DNA of 64,000 nt from Neelides folsomi (GCA_034687125.1 JAQGBZ010000101.1:124001-188000), one strand, 5' to 3'. Positions 1 through 14,000 are shown, counted from the first letter of the stretch. Program-made: numbers and translations. Notes: a model not told the origin generated them from the letters alone.

Positions 1-1054
1 CAGCGAATATTTGAGGACATCTGCTTGGTTTAAAAATCACATTTTCACAGTCAGTAGAAAGTTCCTTTTCTTGGGAAACTTTTGAATTAGAAAGGGAATC
101 CAGTGAAGAGTTTTTGAAAGAAATGTTGAATTCTCCGATTTCGGAGGGCTGAATTTCGTGTTTTCCGCCCATCCTGGTCCCGTTGAATTGGAATTTTGCG
201 TTCGGATTCGGTGCAGAGACGGTCGATTCATAAGAACGAGTCTCTCGTTTCCTTTCTTCACCTTTGGTTAAGGCAGTAATTTTATCATCCTTTTGGCATG
301 GTTGTGCCAAAAGATAATCAGTTTGCTTTGCACTATGCAGACTACCATCAATGTAATCTACAATGTGACTCATTGTTGTAATTTCCTTACTAATTTTATC
401 GATTGAAGTTGAAGGTTGCAGAAGTGTTTCGATTTCACCTTCGTCAAGCTTTTTTCCATCCAAAGCACATCTACATAAAAATATAACAAAGAATACATTT
501 AAATTAAAATACTGTGTGATTCTATTTTATATCTTGATAATTGATATACCGAGAGGCAGAACACTTTCGCATTAATTTATATTCATAGAATTCCAAACTA
601 CGTAGTTGAAATTCATAACTTTATGTAATTGATAGTTTGCATGCATTTTATAGCGTCTTTTGTTAGATCTAGCAGTATATAGTAGTTACTTTATATATTT
701 TGTGAATAATTTAAAGGATCGCTAAATCTTTTTGAAAAGCAAAGGGCTTCAGGATCTCTAATACGGATATATTATGTGGGAAATATTATATAATACTCTG
801 ATACAGATAATATACCTTATACTTAACTAATATATTTATTATATTTTATAGAACAGGAGGTATTACAGATAAATAGTTATAAAAAAACTAGATATACTTT
901 TGTGCATATATTGTTATATTGTACTACCTATTACAAATTTATGGATATAAATAAACATCTAGCATTATCAGTTTGGTATATAATAATAATAATATAAAGT
1001 ATTAAAATCCTACCTGTAATATTTATATTGCCCGAGACTGACACCGTAAGCCAT
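1..1054 (-). CDS. Unrecognised gene, first two exons only (runs off left edge)
   Basis: Two exons join cleanly. Exon 1 is 1054..1014: it starts at ATG, encodes MAYGVSLGQYKYY, and ends in phase 2 at a GTAGG donor. Exon 2 starts at 470 after a TTTATGTAG acceptor and stays open to the window edge. The junction codon becomes Arg (AG|A), giving YYRCALDGKKLDEGEIE. At least 170 residues are visible. The product is hydrophilic and rich in Ser, Lys and Glu, with no membrane segment or motif I can name. A stretch rich in Ser, Thr and Ile (around SIDKISKEITTMSHIVDYID) may be helical. The open phase across about 470 bases of otherwise AT-rich sequence, plus the phase match at the splice, supports real coding. 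I do not recognise the family, and the C-terminus lies outside the window. Confidence 0.6.
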
Positions 1055-3192
1055 GTTGAGAACAGGAAAGAAATCTACCAATAAAATTTTAATCAATAAA
1101 AACAAAATGATTCTAATAGTACAAATATGTTATCTTAATGTCTTAAAAGTTGTCTCGTTCTTGTATTGTTAGAATAAATATTTATCATGATAACTGAATT
1201 AAGAGAACAATAAGATGTTTTCAGTTTATGCAACCATACTCATTTTTCACATTGTTGTTAATGACAGAATGAAAATTATTTATTATTGTTAGATCAATGA
1301 AAGCTATTTAAGTAAATCTATTAAGCATTCATGGTCATTTATAAATTCACAATGCATCAATATTTACAAGTTGGGGTAAATTCAATCTTGATAAGTAAGC
1401 GTAAATAAATAATAAAATCGGAAAGTTTGAAGTATTTACTCAACCTAGCCCCCAAAATTCTGGACATGATAAGTTGAAAGTGTAATGTGCATTATGAATA
1501 TTATGAATTTATGAATAGGCACTTGAAAGAGCAAATATGATTGAGTTATTCAATAACAAACCAAAATGTTATGAATGGATAGAATGAATGACAATGAATG
1601 AGATTGAGAAAAAAGATAAAGAGAGAAAAATGAGAATTGTTCGTTTCCAGTAAATGTTAAATTATTAATTATTAATTAGACATTTTCACTTCCTCTAATG
1701 GAGAAAGAATGACAAATAAAGAGGAGTACATCAAGCAGTGTGTGATTCTCCATAATGGGACAGAAATGTATCGAATGAATGTAATCGTGAGAGCGATTTG
1801 ATTTGGTGCTATAAATCAACTGTTTCTGAACCCAGTGTTTCCTCATAAATAAATGCATAAAGCAAAAGGGCGTGTTGGGAGTTGAAGTTGGCGAGTGAGC
1901 GGTAATGGGGCCTCAGGCCTTTGAGCAGAATTTTGATGAGGATCCTCCTCAAATGATGGTCCATAGAAAAAAGTGCTCGTATTTCTCTGTCCCCGAGGAA
2001 CCCCATTTCCCTCTTTTTGTACTTTGGGAAGAGGAAAAAGCAATTTATTTTCTTTCCCTTGGAAAGTGAGATGTTGTGTACGGCGGCGTTGTCGCGAACC
2101 GGAAGCGAAACTTAACTTCTCCCTACCCCAAGAAGCGATGGCGGAGAAGTGCAGAACAAAATTGCTTTCTTCTTTTAAGAGCAAACACTGATGAACCTGG
2201 GTGAATCTGCTGTTGAATTCTCTCAATCTCCCGACCTACTTCCCACACGGGGAGGATCCATTCCATCATCTTCCCCTCCATCTCCTCATGAGTGATACGC
2301 AGAGCATAGGAAATGAGACGGATGAAAGTGATAGAGCGTTGGGAAGGATCAATTCATTTTTCACGGAATCATCTCCCTCGAGCAAAATTATCTTTAAGAC
2401 CGGAGAACCTCCAGAAATGTGGAAGAAAATTTGGGCCGTTTGGTGAAACCGAGATTGGGGAAGGAATTCCCACTTTATTGGACTTTCTCCTGTCAGACCA
2501 ACCATCATTAAGAGATTTAATTACCGACAAAGTTGATGGAAAAGAGAAGGAGTTGAATTCACTTTATGAACTTAAATACATTTAATTCTATTTTGACCAA
2601 CAAGAATTGTTATATTTTTATATAATTGAGCAAAATAATTAAATTTTAATGCGCTGTACTTTTAATACTGTACCTTACTGGCTGCATACAAATGCCGTGG
2701 TAAAAACATTGATAAAAATGCTGTTATTCCATTTACGCTTAGAATGCGGAATTTGTGGAGTTATTTCAAACCTTTGCTTTACTCCATACCAAATATCTTG
2801 CACTTTTGCGGGTTTGTAAAATATGCAGCTTGATTAAATCTTTGAGAAGGGCAAACAACTATCTGAAGGAGAAATCAAGAGCACATTTCCAAATCTAAGG
2901 TGTGGGCATGTCAAGTTTGAATAAACATGAAGTAAAATGTCGATTCTCACTTACAGAACTAACCTTATCATTATTATAATATTAACTTCCGATTTTTTGA
3001 CGATCCTTATTATGCTCTGTAATACGGATAAACACACGCGATTTTCCTTCTTTATTGTAAACCAGTCATTTTTTGATTCGGCGTCAGGAAAACGCCAAAA
3101 GTAAATTCTTATAAAATGTAAAAATCATCTAAAGTTGAAAAATACAGAGTGGTTGAAACGAACCAAGTTAAACAATAAATTACTTAAACTTT
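1055..3192. other. Intergenic, no supportable gene
   Basis: AT-rich spacer between two divergent genes. A less AT-rich patch at about 1860-2580 has overlapping open frames on both strands. None has a start, splice or protein pattern that I can support, so I see no gene here. The promoters of both flanking genes should lie in this interval. Confidence 0.5.
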
Positions 3193-4014
3193 ATGGCAAG
3201 CTCTTTTGTAAACAGTGATATTAATGAAGAGAATCAAAATTTTGAAACAGCTCAAGTGCATAAATTTAAAATTTGAGATATTTTTCAATGCATTCACTGC
3301 ATGTTAAAATTTTTATTAAAATCATATTTGCTAATATTTTAACATTAATATTGATTCTTGTAGGATTCTGATGAAGAACCTACAAGTTTCAGTAATGATG
3401 ACAAAAAAATTTCTAAAGACGCCATTGATGATATTACTGTGATTAGTTCGTCATCGTTGATTAAATTCAATTCTGGATATAACGAAGGTCAAGAAGATGA
3501 AAATAACGTTGAAGTTATTCAAGTTGTAACCGACGAATTAAAACCCGTATCGAATTCTTCGGTTGGTCTTTTAACCATGAACATGCAATTAAAACCTTAA
3601 TTTAAAAATATTACTTTATTTAAGTAAATTTGCAAAAACACAGTTTTTACATAATAGAACATACCATCCATGTAGGGAAATGGAGAAAAGCCTGGGGAGA
3701 TTATAAAGGAAATAAATCCTAATTTCCCTAAGAAAATAGAAAGACGAGGACTTCAGACAGAATATGAATTCGGCATCATTGAGCCAATTCCCGACCCATT
3801 TTACGTGGACGTCGAGCGACGAAGATTTTACGACATTTGCTTTTTTGTATGCATTGCAATTTGCGTCGGGATGTTTTTCTTCATTGTCATCGACCTATTT
3901 CTTTGCGTTAATTATAATCTTTGCATCGTCGAAAGGATAATGTCCGGACAAAATCCCAGACGAAATTTGCCTAGAAAACCTAGGAATAATCATAATGTCG
4001 AATTATGGTGTTAA
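3193..4014 (+). CDS. Unrecognised small single-pass membrane protein, 3 exons
   Basis: Model: exon 1 is 3193..3255 (ATG, 21 codons), exon 2 is 3364..3546, and exon 3 is 3676..4014 (stop TAA). All junctions are phase 0, giving about 194 residues. Exon 2 could instead end at 3561, adding five residues, because both CCC|GTATCG and TCG|GTTGGT are possible donors. The N-terminal two thirds is acidic and Ser/Asn-rich (DSDEEPTSFS, EGQEDENNVEVIQ). A proline-containing motif IIEPIPDPFYVDVE leads into one hydrophobic segment near residues 136-157 (ICFFVCIAICVGMFFFIVID). A short basic tail ends in VELWC. There is no N-terminal signal peptide, so the N-terminus is probably cytosolic. I do not recognise the family. 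The acceptor before exon 3 has a weak pyrimidine tract, so that boundary is less certain. Confidence 0.55.
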
Positions 4015-4129
4015 TAATACCTCTATGTTATCGATATAAGATATAAAAATTAATATTGAATAAAGGTATTTGTGTTTAATTGATGTATTGATTGTGAGTT
4101 CATAATGACTTATTATTTTATGGCTTATA

Positions 4130-4368
4130 CAGGGTAGCCCTTAAGTAACGCAACATGATTCAATAAATCGTATAATCTTTATTTATTAATCAATTTTTCC
4201 TAAAATTAGCATACTGTACATACAATTAGTGCATCTAATAATAAGTACGTAAACTTTAATTGGTAATTTGACCTCCATTAACTTCAATGCATCGCCTCAA
4301 CCTACCCTCTACAGACTCGCAAGAGTCAAATATTAAAAAGTTGTAATCTTTTTAAGGATGTTACCCTG
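4130..4368 (-). mobile_element. Truncated Tc1/mariner relic, 239 bp
   Basis: The element begins CAGGGTA and ends TACCCTG, flanked on both sides by TA, the target duplication of Tc1/mariner transposons. Its ends match imperfectly over about 17 bases. On the minus strand, 4319..4257 reads EGRLRRCIEVNGGQITN followed by TAA, the pattern found at the C-terminus of many Tc1/mariner transposases (RCIEVNGGHFE-like). Everything upstream of that in the transposase is gone, so this is an inactive deletion derivative. It sits just 3' of the single-pass membrane protein gene. Confidence 0.75.
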
Positions 4369-6231
4369 TATTTAACTGACATAAAGGAGAATACTCTATC
4401 TTTTTTTAAAATATAATTTTTAAATTTTTTAAAAAATGGATGATTTTCTTATATAATAAATACATTTTTCTGTATTATTCTATTAATGAGTAGATGAAAT
4501 TTTACGATATATACTCGTATTTAGTAGGATCGTTTCGAAGAATTTCAATTTAAGCCTTATGGATATTACTTTTTTGGATCCCTTGTTTTATTGTTTTTGT
4601 GTAACGTGGAAGGTAATGGGGCAACAGGTAGAGTTTTAGACGAATTTCTGGTGACATTTCCAAATGGAATCTCTTGATTTGGCCATGAATCCATGCGCCA
4701 AGAAATTTCCATTCTAGCTGGAGAAAGTTAATTCCGCCATTACTCACAGATCTCTCAGCTACTTTACTCAAAGTTGAATTGGAACAGATGCATTGGATAA
4801 ACTCCTTCTGCTCCACCAAACCCAGCTAAAGGTCAAAGTGGAAGTGGAAATGTGAAAATGCTATGTATATTAGAATAAGCGAATTTCCACAAACTTCTCT
4901 CCAAGTTTTTGAATTACCAAATTACCAATTCTAATTTCCCCTCGGTCCCAAATTCTCTTTTCTTCACTTGATTCCGCTCATAAGATTTAATTAGGTTCCA
5001 AAATTAAAAACCGCTTACAAAATTAATTGAAACTTCTCCGCGAATTAATCAACAATTTGGGACCATCGGCGTTTAAAATACTTAAAAAGTATACGTTTCC
5101 AACTTATTCACAATTTAATTCCGGCTCTCTTCGCTCTCCATCTTAATTAAGTTTCATTTTAATTAATGAAATACGAGAATTTTCATTGAGTTATATTTTA
5201 TGAGACAAGTTTGAGAAATAAATGAGACTTTTAACATTATTTGATTTTTTTAATGTACGAATTTGTTAATCTCACAGGATCTTTTTAAGAATATTTTTTA
5301 ACTAAACAATTATTTGATTAACTTTTAGCAATTAATGTTTAATTAAGTTTTAAGTAAATTACAATCAAATTTCAATTTCTGAAATAACATCGATTTAAAT
5401 TCATAACCATCGGGGTAACCGACTTTTTAATGTGACCCGACTTAATTGGCTTTTAGAAAGGTACATTTACATTTTAATAGAAAGGTACTCGATCAAGTCG
5501 AAAGAACGAAAGCTATAAATTAAATCGTTACTTACATAATAAAAACTCAATGAAACCGTTCAACGATTCATTTCATTTTGGATCACAGAAATCACTTTAC
5601 TAAAATTTAGCACCTTCTTAAATACCTTTTTAGTGTTTATATAAAAATTTAAGTGTAGTATTAAGTAAATTACATTGCGTGTTCAGCTTGAATTGGGTTA
5701 TCATCAGCCAAAATGTGTGTATTGATTAGTTGGTTAAATATAGGTCTTGAAACTTGTGTGTATGTGATTATATACTCTAAAAACATTTATTATAGCAAAG
5801 CCATTAGCAAGGTTAGGAATACCCTTTCGCTCTCTCTGCGTAAAGTTTTTAGTAATATTTTTATATATTGGTCAATTCATTTGTACCTGCGTTGCGGTAG
5901 AATACATACGATATTAAATAAATCCTTCAAGTTTCTAAACATCCAAGGTGCATTTAATTATAGTATAGGTACGAGTGATTCAAAATAAAACTATTACATA
6001 CACAATGCGCATCACTTATTGGACAAACATGCATCATAAATTAAGTCTTGTTACAAAAAGTATAAATAAAAAAATTCATTAAAGTAATTAAAATCCATTC
6101 TTTGTGCGCTGTACAATCAATTGATCAATTGAAGCGAAAATTGCATTCCTTGAATTAACTAGATCAAAAATGTCTGGGGGAGATGCATTATTAGATAAAA
6201 TAATTTAGTATAAATCGGAATTAAGAAGGAT
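4369..6231. other. Intergenic, no supportable gene
   Basis: AT-rich DNA between the mariner relic and the 3' end of the RNF144-like gene. A 91-codon plus-strand ORF at 5713-5988 has no recognisable content and biased AT-rich codons, so I do not call it. The 3' untranslated region of the downstream minus-strand gene should start just left of 6232. Confidence 0.5.
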
Positions 6232-9200
6232 CTAAACAGTGACAGGAGTTTCTTCTGGATCCAGCTTGTTGGCACAATAACGGCACCGACAACACAGAAG
6301 ACACGGAGCCGCCAAGATGAGGATCGGAGAGGCGAGGAGGACGAGAACACCGAACCCTGCGAAGATTCCAATCACCTGTGCACGATGCCAGACGACGGAG
6401 GCTCTTGAATGCCCAAGTTTGTTCTTGCATGGTCCTTTGTCATAGTGCCGGAGAAGGAAATCATCCTGGAGCCAAAAAAGAACCTCATTATTCATTCATT
6501 GAAATTTTTGGTCGGAAGAGCAAAGGGCCCCGTCTACATCTAAACCCACACCCAAAAGTTCCTCTCAAAAGACTCGGAGAATCTTCCATTCCATTTAAGT
6601 ATAAATCAGTAAATCATGATAATAGTGATTTTACGATGACAAAAAGGCTCCTCATATATACAATGCCTTATCTCTTACCCCTCCTCATGAATTATAAGTG
6701 CGGAGAATAAATTTCGACTTTCCTCTCTTATGAAGAATGGGAGAGTTCTTCAGTTTTATTATTAGGATTTTGTCGAGGAGCCTTTCCGCTTTGGAATTCG
6801 AGCCGACCTCTTATAAGGTCCTTCTATTGGGCATTTGTAAAATTCGCGAGTCTTCCTCAAAGGCCCGATATACATAGTATGGTTCGTTCTAATATATAAA
6901 TATAAGGTGGAGAGGAAAGTTTATTAGATTTAAAGGTGCTTTCTTAATAATAATATAAGTTATAGGGAGAGCGGAAGGAAGGCATGAGCTGGAAGTTAAT
7001 TCCTTTTTATTTCAATTTTATCTGAAGCTCAAGGATTCTCTTAATTTATATTCCACCAACGGAGAGGTAAGAGGAACGGGGTGAGCCTGCTGTATTATTT
7101 ACGAACTCTGAGTCCTTTTACAAACGTCTCTCCAGTGCCTTATTTTATTTGAGGAACAACTCCGCCTGGCTCCTACGTGTGGTGAGAAATGTTTGGGAGG
7201 AAACGGTTATTTTTCGGTGGAACTTACGTCGAGAGAAGCGAGGCAATACCAGCAGAAAACGTGCTTGCACCTCTTACACATCATCTGGGCACAACCCGAA
7301 TCTTTCTCAATAAGGACGTGACAAAAGGGGCATTTCTTGATCGAGTCTAGATTGCTAAAGAGACTCTCTTCTTCATCGAAACTCAGTTTCCCCGCTTTCA
7401 AGAGCTTACGACGGTAGGAGTCGCAAGAAATGTCGAGATGTGGCGGGCTGAGTTTGCAGTCAGCACAATAAGATCCTCCGCAAGTCGTACAATTGATTGT
7501 CTTCAATGGACTCAAACCAACACCTCCACTTTTGTTACTCTTCGAAGGGCTTCTATTCTCTTCTACAATGCGGCAAACGGTTTCACACCCAGGTGATGGA
7601 CACCACATTAAATGGCCATCTTTTTCCACTTCTAATAAAATCAAAAAAAAATTTAATTATCTATCTATTCCGAACACGTTACATAATCTACTAACAACGA
7701 ATAAATAAGGTATTATTGTAGCATTATAAATTGAAGAATATTGTGTATGAAAGAACTTAATGTTAGAAGATTCTGATAAATAGGTAAGTATAAAGTACAT
7801 AGGATTTTTATGTGTTGGAATCTAGGAATAGTTGGACAATATGAAAATACAAATAAATATAAGGATATAGAGTACATATAGGAAATCAATTCGAACCTTT
7901 ATATAACTTAAATTTTTGATATTTCTCGAGTAGGTTTGGCGCCACGAGATTCTGGATTTCTTTGAGAGAAAGGACACCCTCTTTGTCACAAGTGGCATCA
8001 GGACAGGCGATGTCAGCAGCTCCCTCCTGGATCTCAAAGTTCACGTACGCCATCACACACTGCCATAAAGAAAACATGTTTACTCTTCAGATCAACATTG
8101 ACGCAGACAAATTGATCTCATCAAAAATCCCGAATCGAAACACAATCCGGGCAGTTTCGACATAACAAATGGCAAAGCCTTCGAAAGAATATGAAGCAAA
8201 GCAAACAATAACGTATTCTCAAATGTAAGAGAAAACCTCGTCATTCTGAACTACGTGCGTAGGTGTACAAATACTATTTAGCCTCCGTGTTATGTATCCC
8301 TAAGTACCATACTTATACAGACCCTTGAACATAGTTGCTCTATTTTCTAATCTACAAGACTATTACTAGCAAAGTTAATTATCTGTTTTTGTTTGTAATT
8401 CAATACAAGATTTCTTTTTAGCCTTTTTATCTTATGCGCGTAATACTATTGACTAAAGTTTCACGCTTAACTTAATATGTTTACAAAACAAATTTTATAT
8501 AATATAACAAAATAATAAGGGGAAAATATTATTTGTAAGCAGATACAAATTCTGCAGGGCAATTTTCTTTTGACAAATGCATGCATTATAAAAAATGAAA
8601 AATAATGTGCATTAAAAATGTTTTATAACATTCGCTCATAAATTGACTAAGGCGTTAAGGCTATGAAAGACGTGAGGTCAGGATGGGAATGGACTCGGCA
8701 CAAAAATGTTTTCCTCTTTGGTTAACTCTGTCTTCCGTCCATTTCTTTGGGGAAAGAGGAAGAGAGTGATTCATTTCATTGTGGGAGAGTTGATAACCCT
8801 TGACATCGAGCCTCGGCGTGATCAATGAGCCTCACTTATATTCATTTCGCTACTATATTTTCTTATGCTATTCACTCTCAACAGTCTCAATTCGTCATGG
8901 CTCACAACTTTGTGGAGTATATACTAACTGTCATTCCTCACAATACATAATGCTCGGAATAACATTAGACTTGACAAAAGTTACAAGCTTATAAAATCCA
9001 AATTCCATCCCTTCGCCCTTTTCAAGTCGAGTTTATAAATACCATTATAAGTACAATATGTGTGGGTTGGATGATATGAAGTGATCTTGTTATACTTGAT
9101 GTAATCCTTCAATTTATGTATTTCCAGATTTATGTTTTCTCTTTAATTGTTTGTCATATATAGGCTATTTGACCATTTAGTAAGCCTTGAGTTGAGAATA

Positions 9201-11028
9201 ACAAAAGTAAAATATTATTAAATATATCATATTATTTATTATGTATTACATATTAGATCAAAAAGTTTAGCGCATTAAAGATAGAAAAGTTCCAATAAAT
9301 CTTATAAAAGAAATAAATTGCCTTAAAAATAATATAAAACGTGCATTGGAGCAATAAAATCACCATTGCATTTTCAAGCATTCCCGATATATAGCGAGAT
9401 TTTAAAAGTCATTAAAATATTTATTTTTGAGCGTAATTCCTTACATAAGTGGTGAAAGCATTGAAAAGCATTATGAATATAAAAGTTGATAGATCTTTAT
9501 TTATTTATGAAAGTGATTTAATGTGTATATAAGTGCTTTTAAGGATCGTTAACTAATTCCTGTAAAGGAGCATCAAAGAAACTGTGAGTAATATATATAT
9601 ACAGGAAAACAACGATTCATGATTTTGGCTTCTCTAGATTAGTTTTTAATGAAATTACATCATCTATTCATAATGGGTTCTTTGACTTGAAACGGAATAC
9701 TAGTCAAGTTGAGTGAAATTTCCCTTTTGATCTTCTCTCCTACGTTTTAGTCCAACTAAAAGACCGGGTAAAAATATGAGAATGTCGGGGAGTGTTCCTT
9801 CATTTTTTTTAAAAAAATCTCGGCTTTCTTTCTTCTTGATGAATGAGGATACTCTGCGTTCTTTACTCTGTTATATATACTACTCTTATACTAGAGGTAT
9901 CAACTTCGCCCTTTTGAATCCTTTTTTATCTTGTCAGCTAAATGGAGGTCCGAAAGGCGATATTTAATATTGTAAAAGCTTCCTCCTTATACCAAAGAGC
10001 TGTGATTCGATTAAGGCGTGAATAGCTATGCCGCCCATGTATGCACATTTTCTTTTCTCCTTCTAATCCGGTAAAGAGCGGAGCATTTGAGTAAAAATAG
10101 AAATATGAGAGGAGCGAAAAAGGATTTGAGGAAGAAGTGGATTGATAGCTCGAACCAAGTTTAGCAGAAAATGTAAGCCGATATTGAGATTAGAGTGAAT
10201 TGAAGGAGCTCTTACGTCTTTGCAATATCGGCACAAGCACGCCTCGATCTCCATCGTCTCTTCTTCTTTGACCGTCGAGAGGCAAAGACGGCAGAGAATT
10301 TCCTTGGGCCCGTCCTCATCGCGCCAACAGACGAAGGAGGCAATGGAGCTTGACCGGGACGCCGGACGCTCTTCATCCTTCTTCAGAGAGGACTTCCGCC
10401 TAAGCCGATTAGTAGGAGTGAGCGGAGGGCCCTCGATCGACAGCTGGCTCCGCGACTTCTTCCCAACAAAAGTGGAAGTTGCAGGAGGGAGGCAGCCGGC
10501 CGTCCCGCTCCCGGGTAACTTCCATCCAGAAAACAGCTTGCTCGTCGTCCGCCCAGAAATGAGGTTGTTGAGAGTTGAGGAGGACGTGGAGAAGATCTTG
10601 TCCTTCATGCTCATCCCTCGCACTTTCCCACTCGGATTCCCCGTCGACGTCGAAGAGAAGGGAGGGGCCGGCGATGGGTCTTTGGGCCCAACACCTGCTC
10701 CGCCAAGGGAAGGACTAGAGGTGACACCGTTTCCGGAAAAACTTGACAGCGCCACAACTGTTTCGCTCTTTCGCATTGACAAACTTTCTGGGCTCTCGGC
10801 GGCCCCACATAAGCAAAATGAAAGTTCTGCTGATGGCTCAGCCGAAGCACCTTCCAAACTTTTGCAGCTGCCTGACCGTTCAAGACGCGGGTCGATGGGG
10901 TCAGTCGGGAAGCCACATTGGGAACAACTGGGTTTTAAACTCTCATCCTTCCCCTCACCCGGCCGCCCGCTCTTCAATTCACTTCGAGAACGAGACCGGC
11001 TCAGGAGGGTTTTTAAATTTGTTGGCAT
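6232..11028 (-). CDS. RNF144: RNF144-like RBR E3 ubiquitin ligase (complete, 4 coding exons)
   Basis: Exons (minus): 11028..10216, 8059..7897, 7631..7228 and 6465..6232, giving 537 residues. All junctions keep phase (phase 0, phase 1 rebuilding Glu, phase 0). Residues 1-240 are Ser/Pro-rich and unstructured. RING1 starts at C246xxC249 and crosses intron 1 (CRYCKD|CVMAYVNFEI). The IBR spans about 336-395 (WCPSPGCETVC, CTTCGGSYCADC). RING2 starts at C426PFC429, with C439 in SGCAQMMC at the position of the catalytic thioester cysteine. The tail RHYDKGPCKNKLGHSRASV and a membrane helix at about 491-513, followed by a Cys-rich end, are hallmarks of RNF144A/B. Like other RBR enzymes it should take ubiquitin from an E2 onto C439 before transfer, acting at membranes. 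Vertebrate RNF144A has about 290 residues, so the N-terminal extension is the main difference. An acceptor-like TTTCAG at 11046 suggests an upstream noncoding exon. Intron 1 is 2.16 kb and shows nothing notable. Confidence 0.93.
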
Positions 11029-14000
11029 TTTTGCCTTCTTAAATTCTGAAAGTCTTATAGGTTGGATTTCAACTCGTCCTCAACTCACCCACATGCTTGA
11101 CCTATAGGGAGAGAAATAATAAAGGGATTGTATTTTGTGGTCGGGATTGAAGATCGGAGTCGGGAGTTAGAGGGCATATAACACACAAGACCATTGTCCA
11201 CTTTCCAAACCTCCCCAGTGAAAGGATGAGAAAAGGAGGAGAAAGAAAACTCAATCTTCTGCCCTCAAATCCAAATGTCAATATAGAAGCCATCGAATTT
11301 CCAATTAAGTTCTTTTCTTTCCTTCCTATTCTATTACATCATATTTTACCTCTTGAGACGATCTTATCTCTTTTCAGAGTAATCTCAAGGGATATTCCAT
11401 TTTACGAACCAACCGGGCCAAATCATTCTTAGGAATGGAAAATTAGAAATATGAGAAAATGTGTGTCGCGTTCAACCCGATTTCCGTTTTATCTCCTTTG
11501 ATCCTGAAGTGCCGTTCGGAATCTTTATTCCAGACCCCCAGAGGCTCAAAGACCTAAATTGAGATGAATTCACCGAACCCATCGAGATGCTTACAGAAAA
11601 GTCTACAGCGGCTTTCCACTACTAAAAGTTTAAAAATCTGAAAGACGGAGTAAGTGACGTAGGGAAGGGAAATGTTGAATTTGGCAAACTGAGAGCAAGA
11701 TTGCTATGCTCCCAAAGGGAACCTCTCACACGCTTTCAATCAATGACTCAATTAAAGAAGAAGAAAAATTTCAAAGTCGTTTCTCAAATTTCTCAACTAA
11801 GAAGATGAGTTTAACGAATGGCGCCATTTTCCCCAGTAATGGTCAAAGTTCTAATTTGAAGAAAGTTCTTCAAATGGGTATGAATATGCAAGGGCTCATC
11901 CTTATATGCATTATATAATACGCTCTCTCTCTCCCAGAGAGTGAATGCGGACGGAGTGAATGGAAATAATATATAATATAATAATGTTCGTTGGATTATT
12001 TAACTTTGAAGTGTTGGAGGAAGCTCAGCCACAGGCTCACCACATGAGAGCCACGAAGAGTTATGAATCCATTCCGAGTAGGACCTTCTTCTCCCAGGCT
12101 CCTTATAAATTTATGCATATAAAGGGTTACTCTGCGTCAGCCTTCGCAAGGGCCACTCATTGGGAATTTAATATATTCTCTCCGTTTCTATGAAGTCTCA
12201 TACACTCGCGACGACACAATAACGGCAAATGGCCGAAACACAATCTCTCCCTATATTGTGATACATATGCAGACGCATGCATGGAAGATGATATAACACC
12301 AAGATAGCTCAATGTTCTCTATCTACATTACACATGGGAGGAAGCGTGAGATATTACATTGATGTGCGGGAGAGCGACGTTATTAAATAACGCGTCTCTC
12401 TAAACATCGACTCTCGGAGTCTCTACGTTATATTTATGAGTAGTAGGATGGAAGATGTGGCCGGAAGGGAAATTGAAGATTCGACTCCACCTCATGCTGT
12501 AATCTCTACCGCGTGAGGCGATTCCCAATTGAACTTGCATACACGTTCTGGGACTGGTGAGTAGGTCTATAATGCAATGTTTGGTTGAGAGAAGTCGTCA
12601 ACGGAAGAACTCGTTACGTGGCAAAGGAAACAGTTTCCGGTTTCGATTCTCCTCTTGGCTCAACAATTACTTACACTCTTTCATAGTATAAGTAATATGG
12701 ATAAGGATATGATCAAATGATGAAGGTTTGAAGTGTGAGACTCCTCATTCTCTCTCTGGCTTATGATGATCACAATGGGAATGCCATAATATGAACTTTT
12801 GCTTTTGTTCTGCACACGCCGCCCAATTCCTTATTCCTAGGAGGTTTTTTTGCAAAAATATAATAGTTGGAATGGATGGGAAAGGATAACCCAGGAGGGC
12901 GATGGTGGTGATGAGGAGTCTCCAACAAAAGACAAACACATTAGATGCAGCTACCATGAATTACTCATTTCTCCCGTTAACCACTTCCTTCCCTCGCCTC
13001 AGGAGCCAACAAACGGGTCTGAGTGAGAGAGACATGGAAGTAATGGAACTTGGCAAAAAATGGCAAGATTCTCTCTCAATGAAGGAAAATGCTCTCTTTG
13101 TGTCTTTCAATTTTTGAAGTGGTGGGAGTGAACTTACGGGTGACAGCGGGCGAGGAGATGTTGAGGATTTGAAGTTGGAGGAAGGAGAGGACCTTCCAGT
13201 AGCAAAGTCGGCGGGGAACTCCTGCTCCACTCCCGGAGCATCCACACAATTAAGTTGGACGGAGCCCAAGAGCCGAGTCGTTCATTTCTGCTCTGCGTTG
13301 CCTCTGCGCCGAGAATTCAATGCCTTTTTGGCTCCTTCCGATCCTCAAGAGAATATACTCAATTCTGAGACCCAAGACACTGTCAACAGAAAGAAAACAA
13401 TGAAAACAATTTATATCTTATAACCAACCATTATTGAAAAATCAATTTCAATTTCAAAATGATGACTCATCAAAGTGTCATCAGCCTTTAGCTATTCCAT
13501 AGAATTTGTTTTTTCTAAACTTATTAAAAAAATGTTGCAACTTTCAAAACACTTTTAAATATTTTCTTCACTTTGATTCCATAAACCCTTTTCCTAAAAA
13601 TAAAACTCGATAGTATGTACTACCTAAATGTGAAAAATATTATTTTAACCTAAGTATATAAATATATACTCCACATTTACACAATGCAGTGATACTAAGT
13701 ATTAACACTGCCACTATTTTTATCTAATGGTAATATAATTCTATATGTAATGTACATTATACATACAAATAGATAAAATACTATTTAAAGTTAGTTCAAA
13801 TTATATTACATTTATAGGTATAATGTACACTATTTGTAGTATTGTAACTAAATGTACATGTGCACACTTGTAATATGTAATGTTAACTTGGAAAAATTCA
13901 ATGAACTCGTTCGCTTTCGGAAAAAATAATTTAACGGTAAAAAACTTGTTAAATAAACATTTACCGCATTAAACTCTATTTTGGCTGAGTGTTGAAACGA

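Noticed and set aside
1843-2226. 127-codon minus-strand ORF
   Set aside because: It overlaps a plus-strand ORF of similar quality, has no motif, and lies in a locally GC-richer patch.
10220-11107. 295-codon plus-strand ORF
   Set aside because: It is the antisense of RNF144-like exon 1. The minus frame has RING motifs and exact splice phases, and the plus frame has none.
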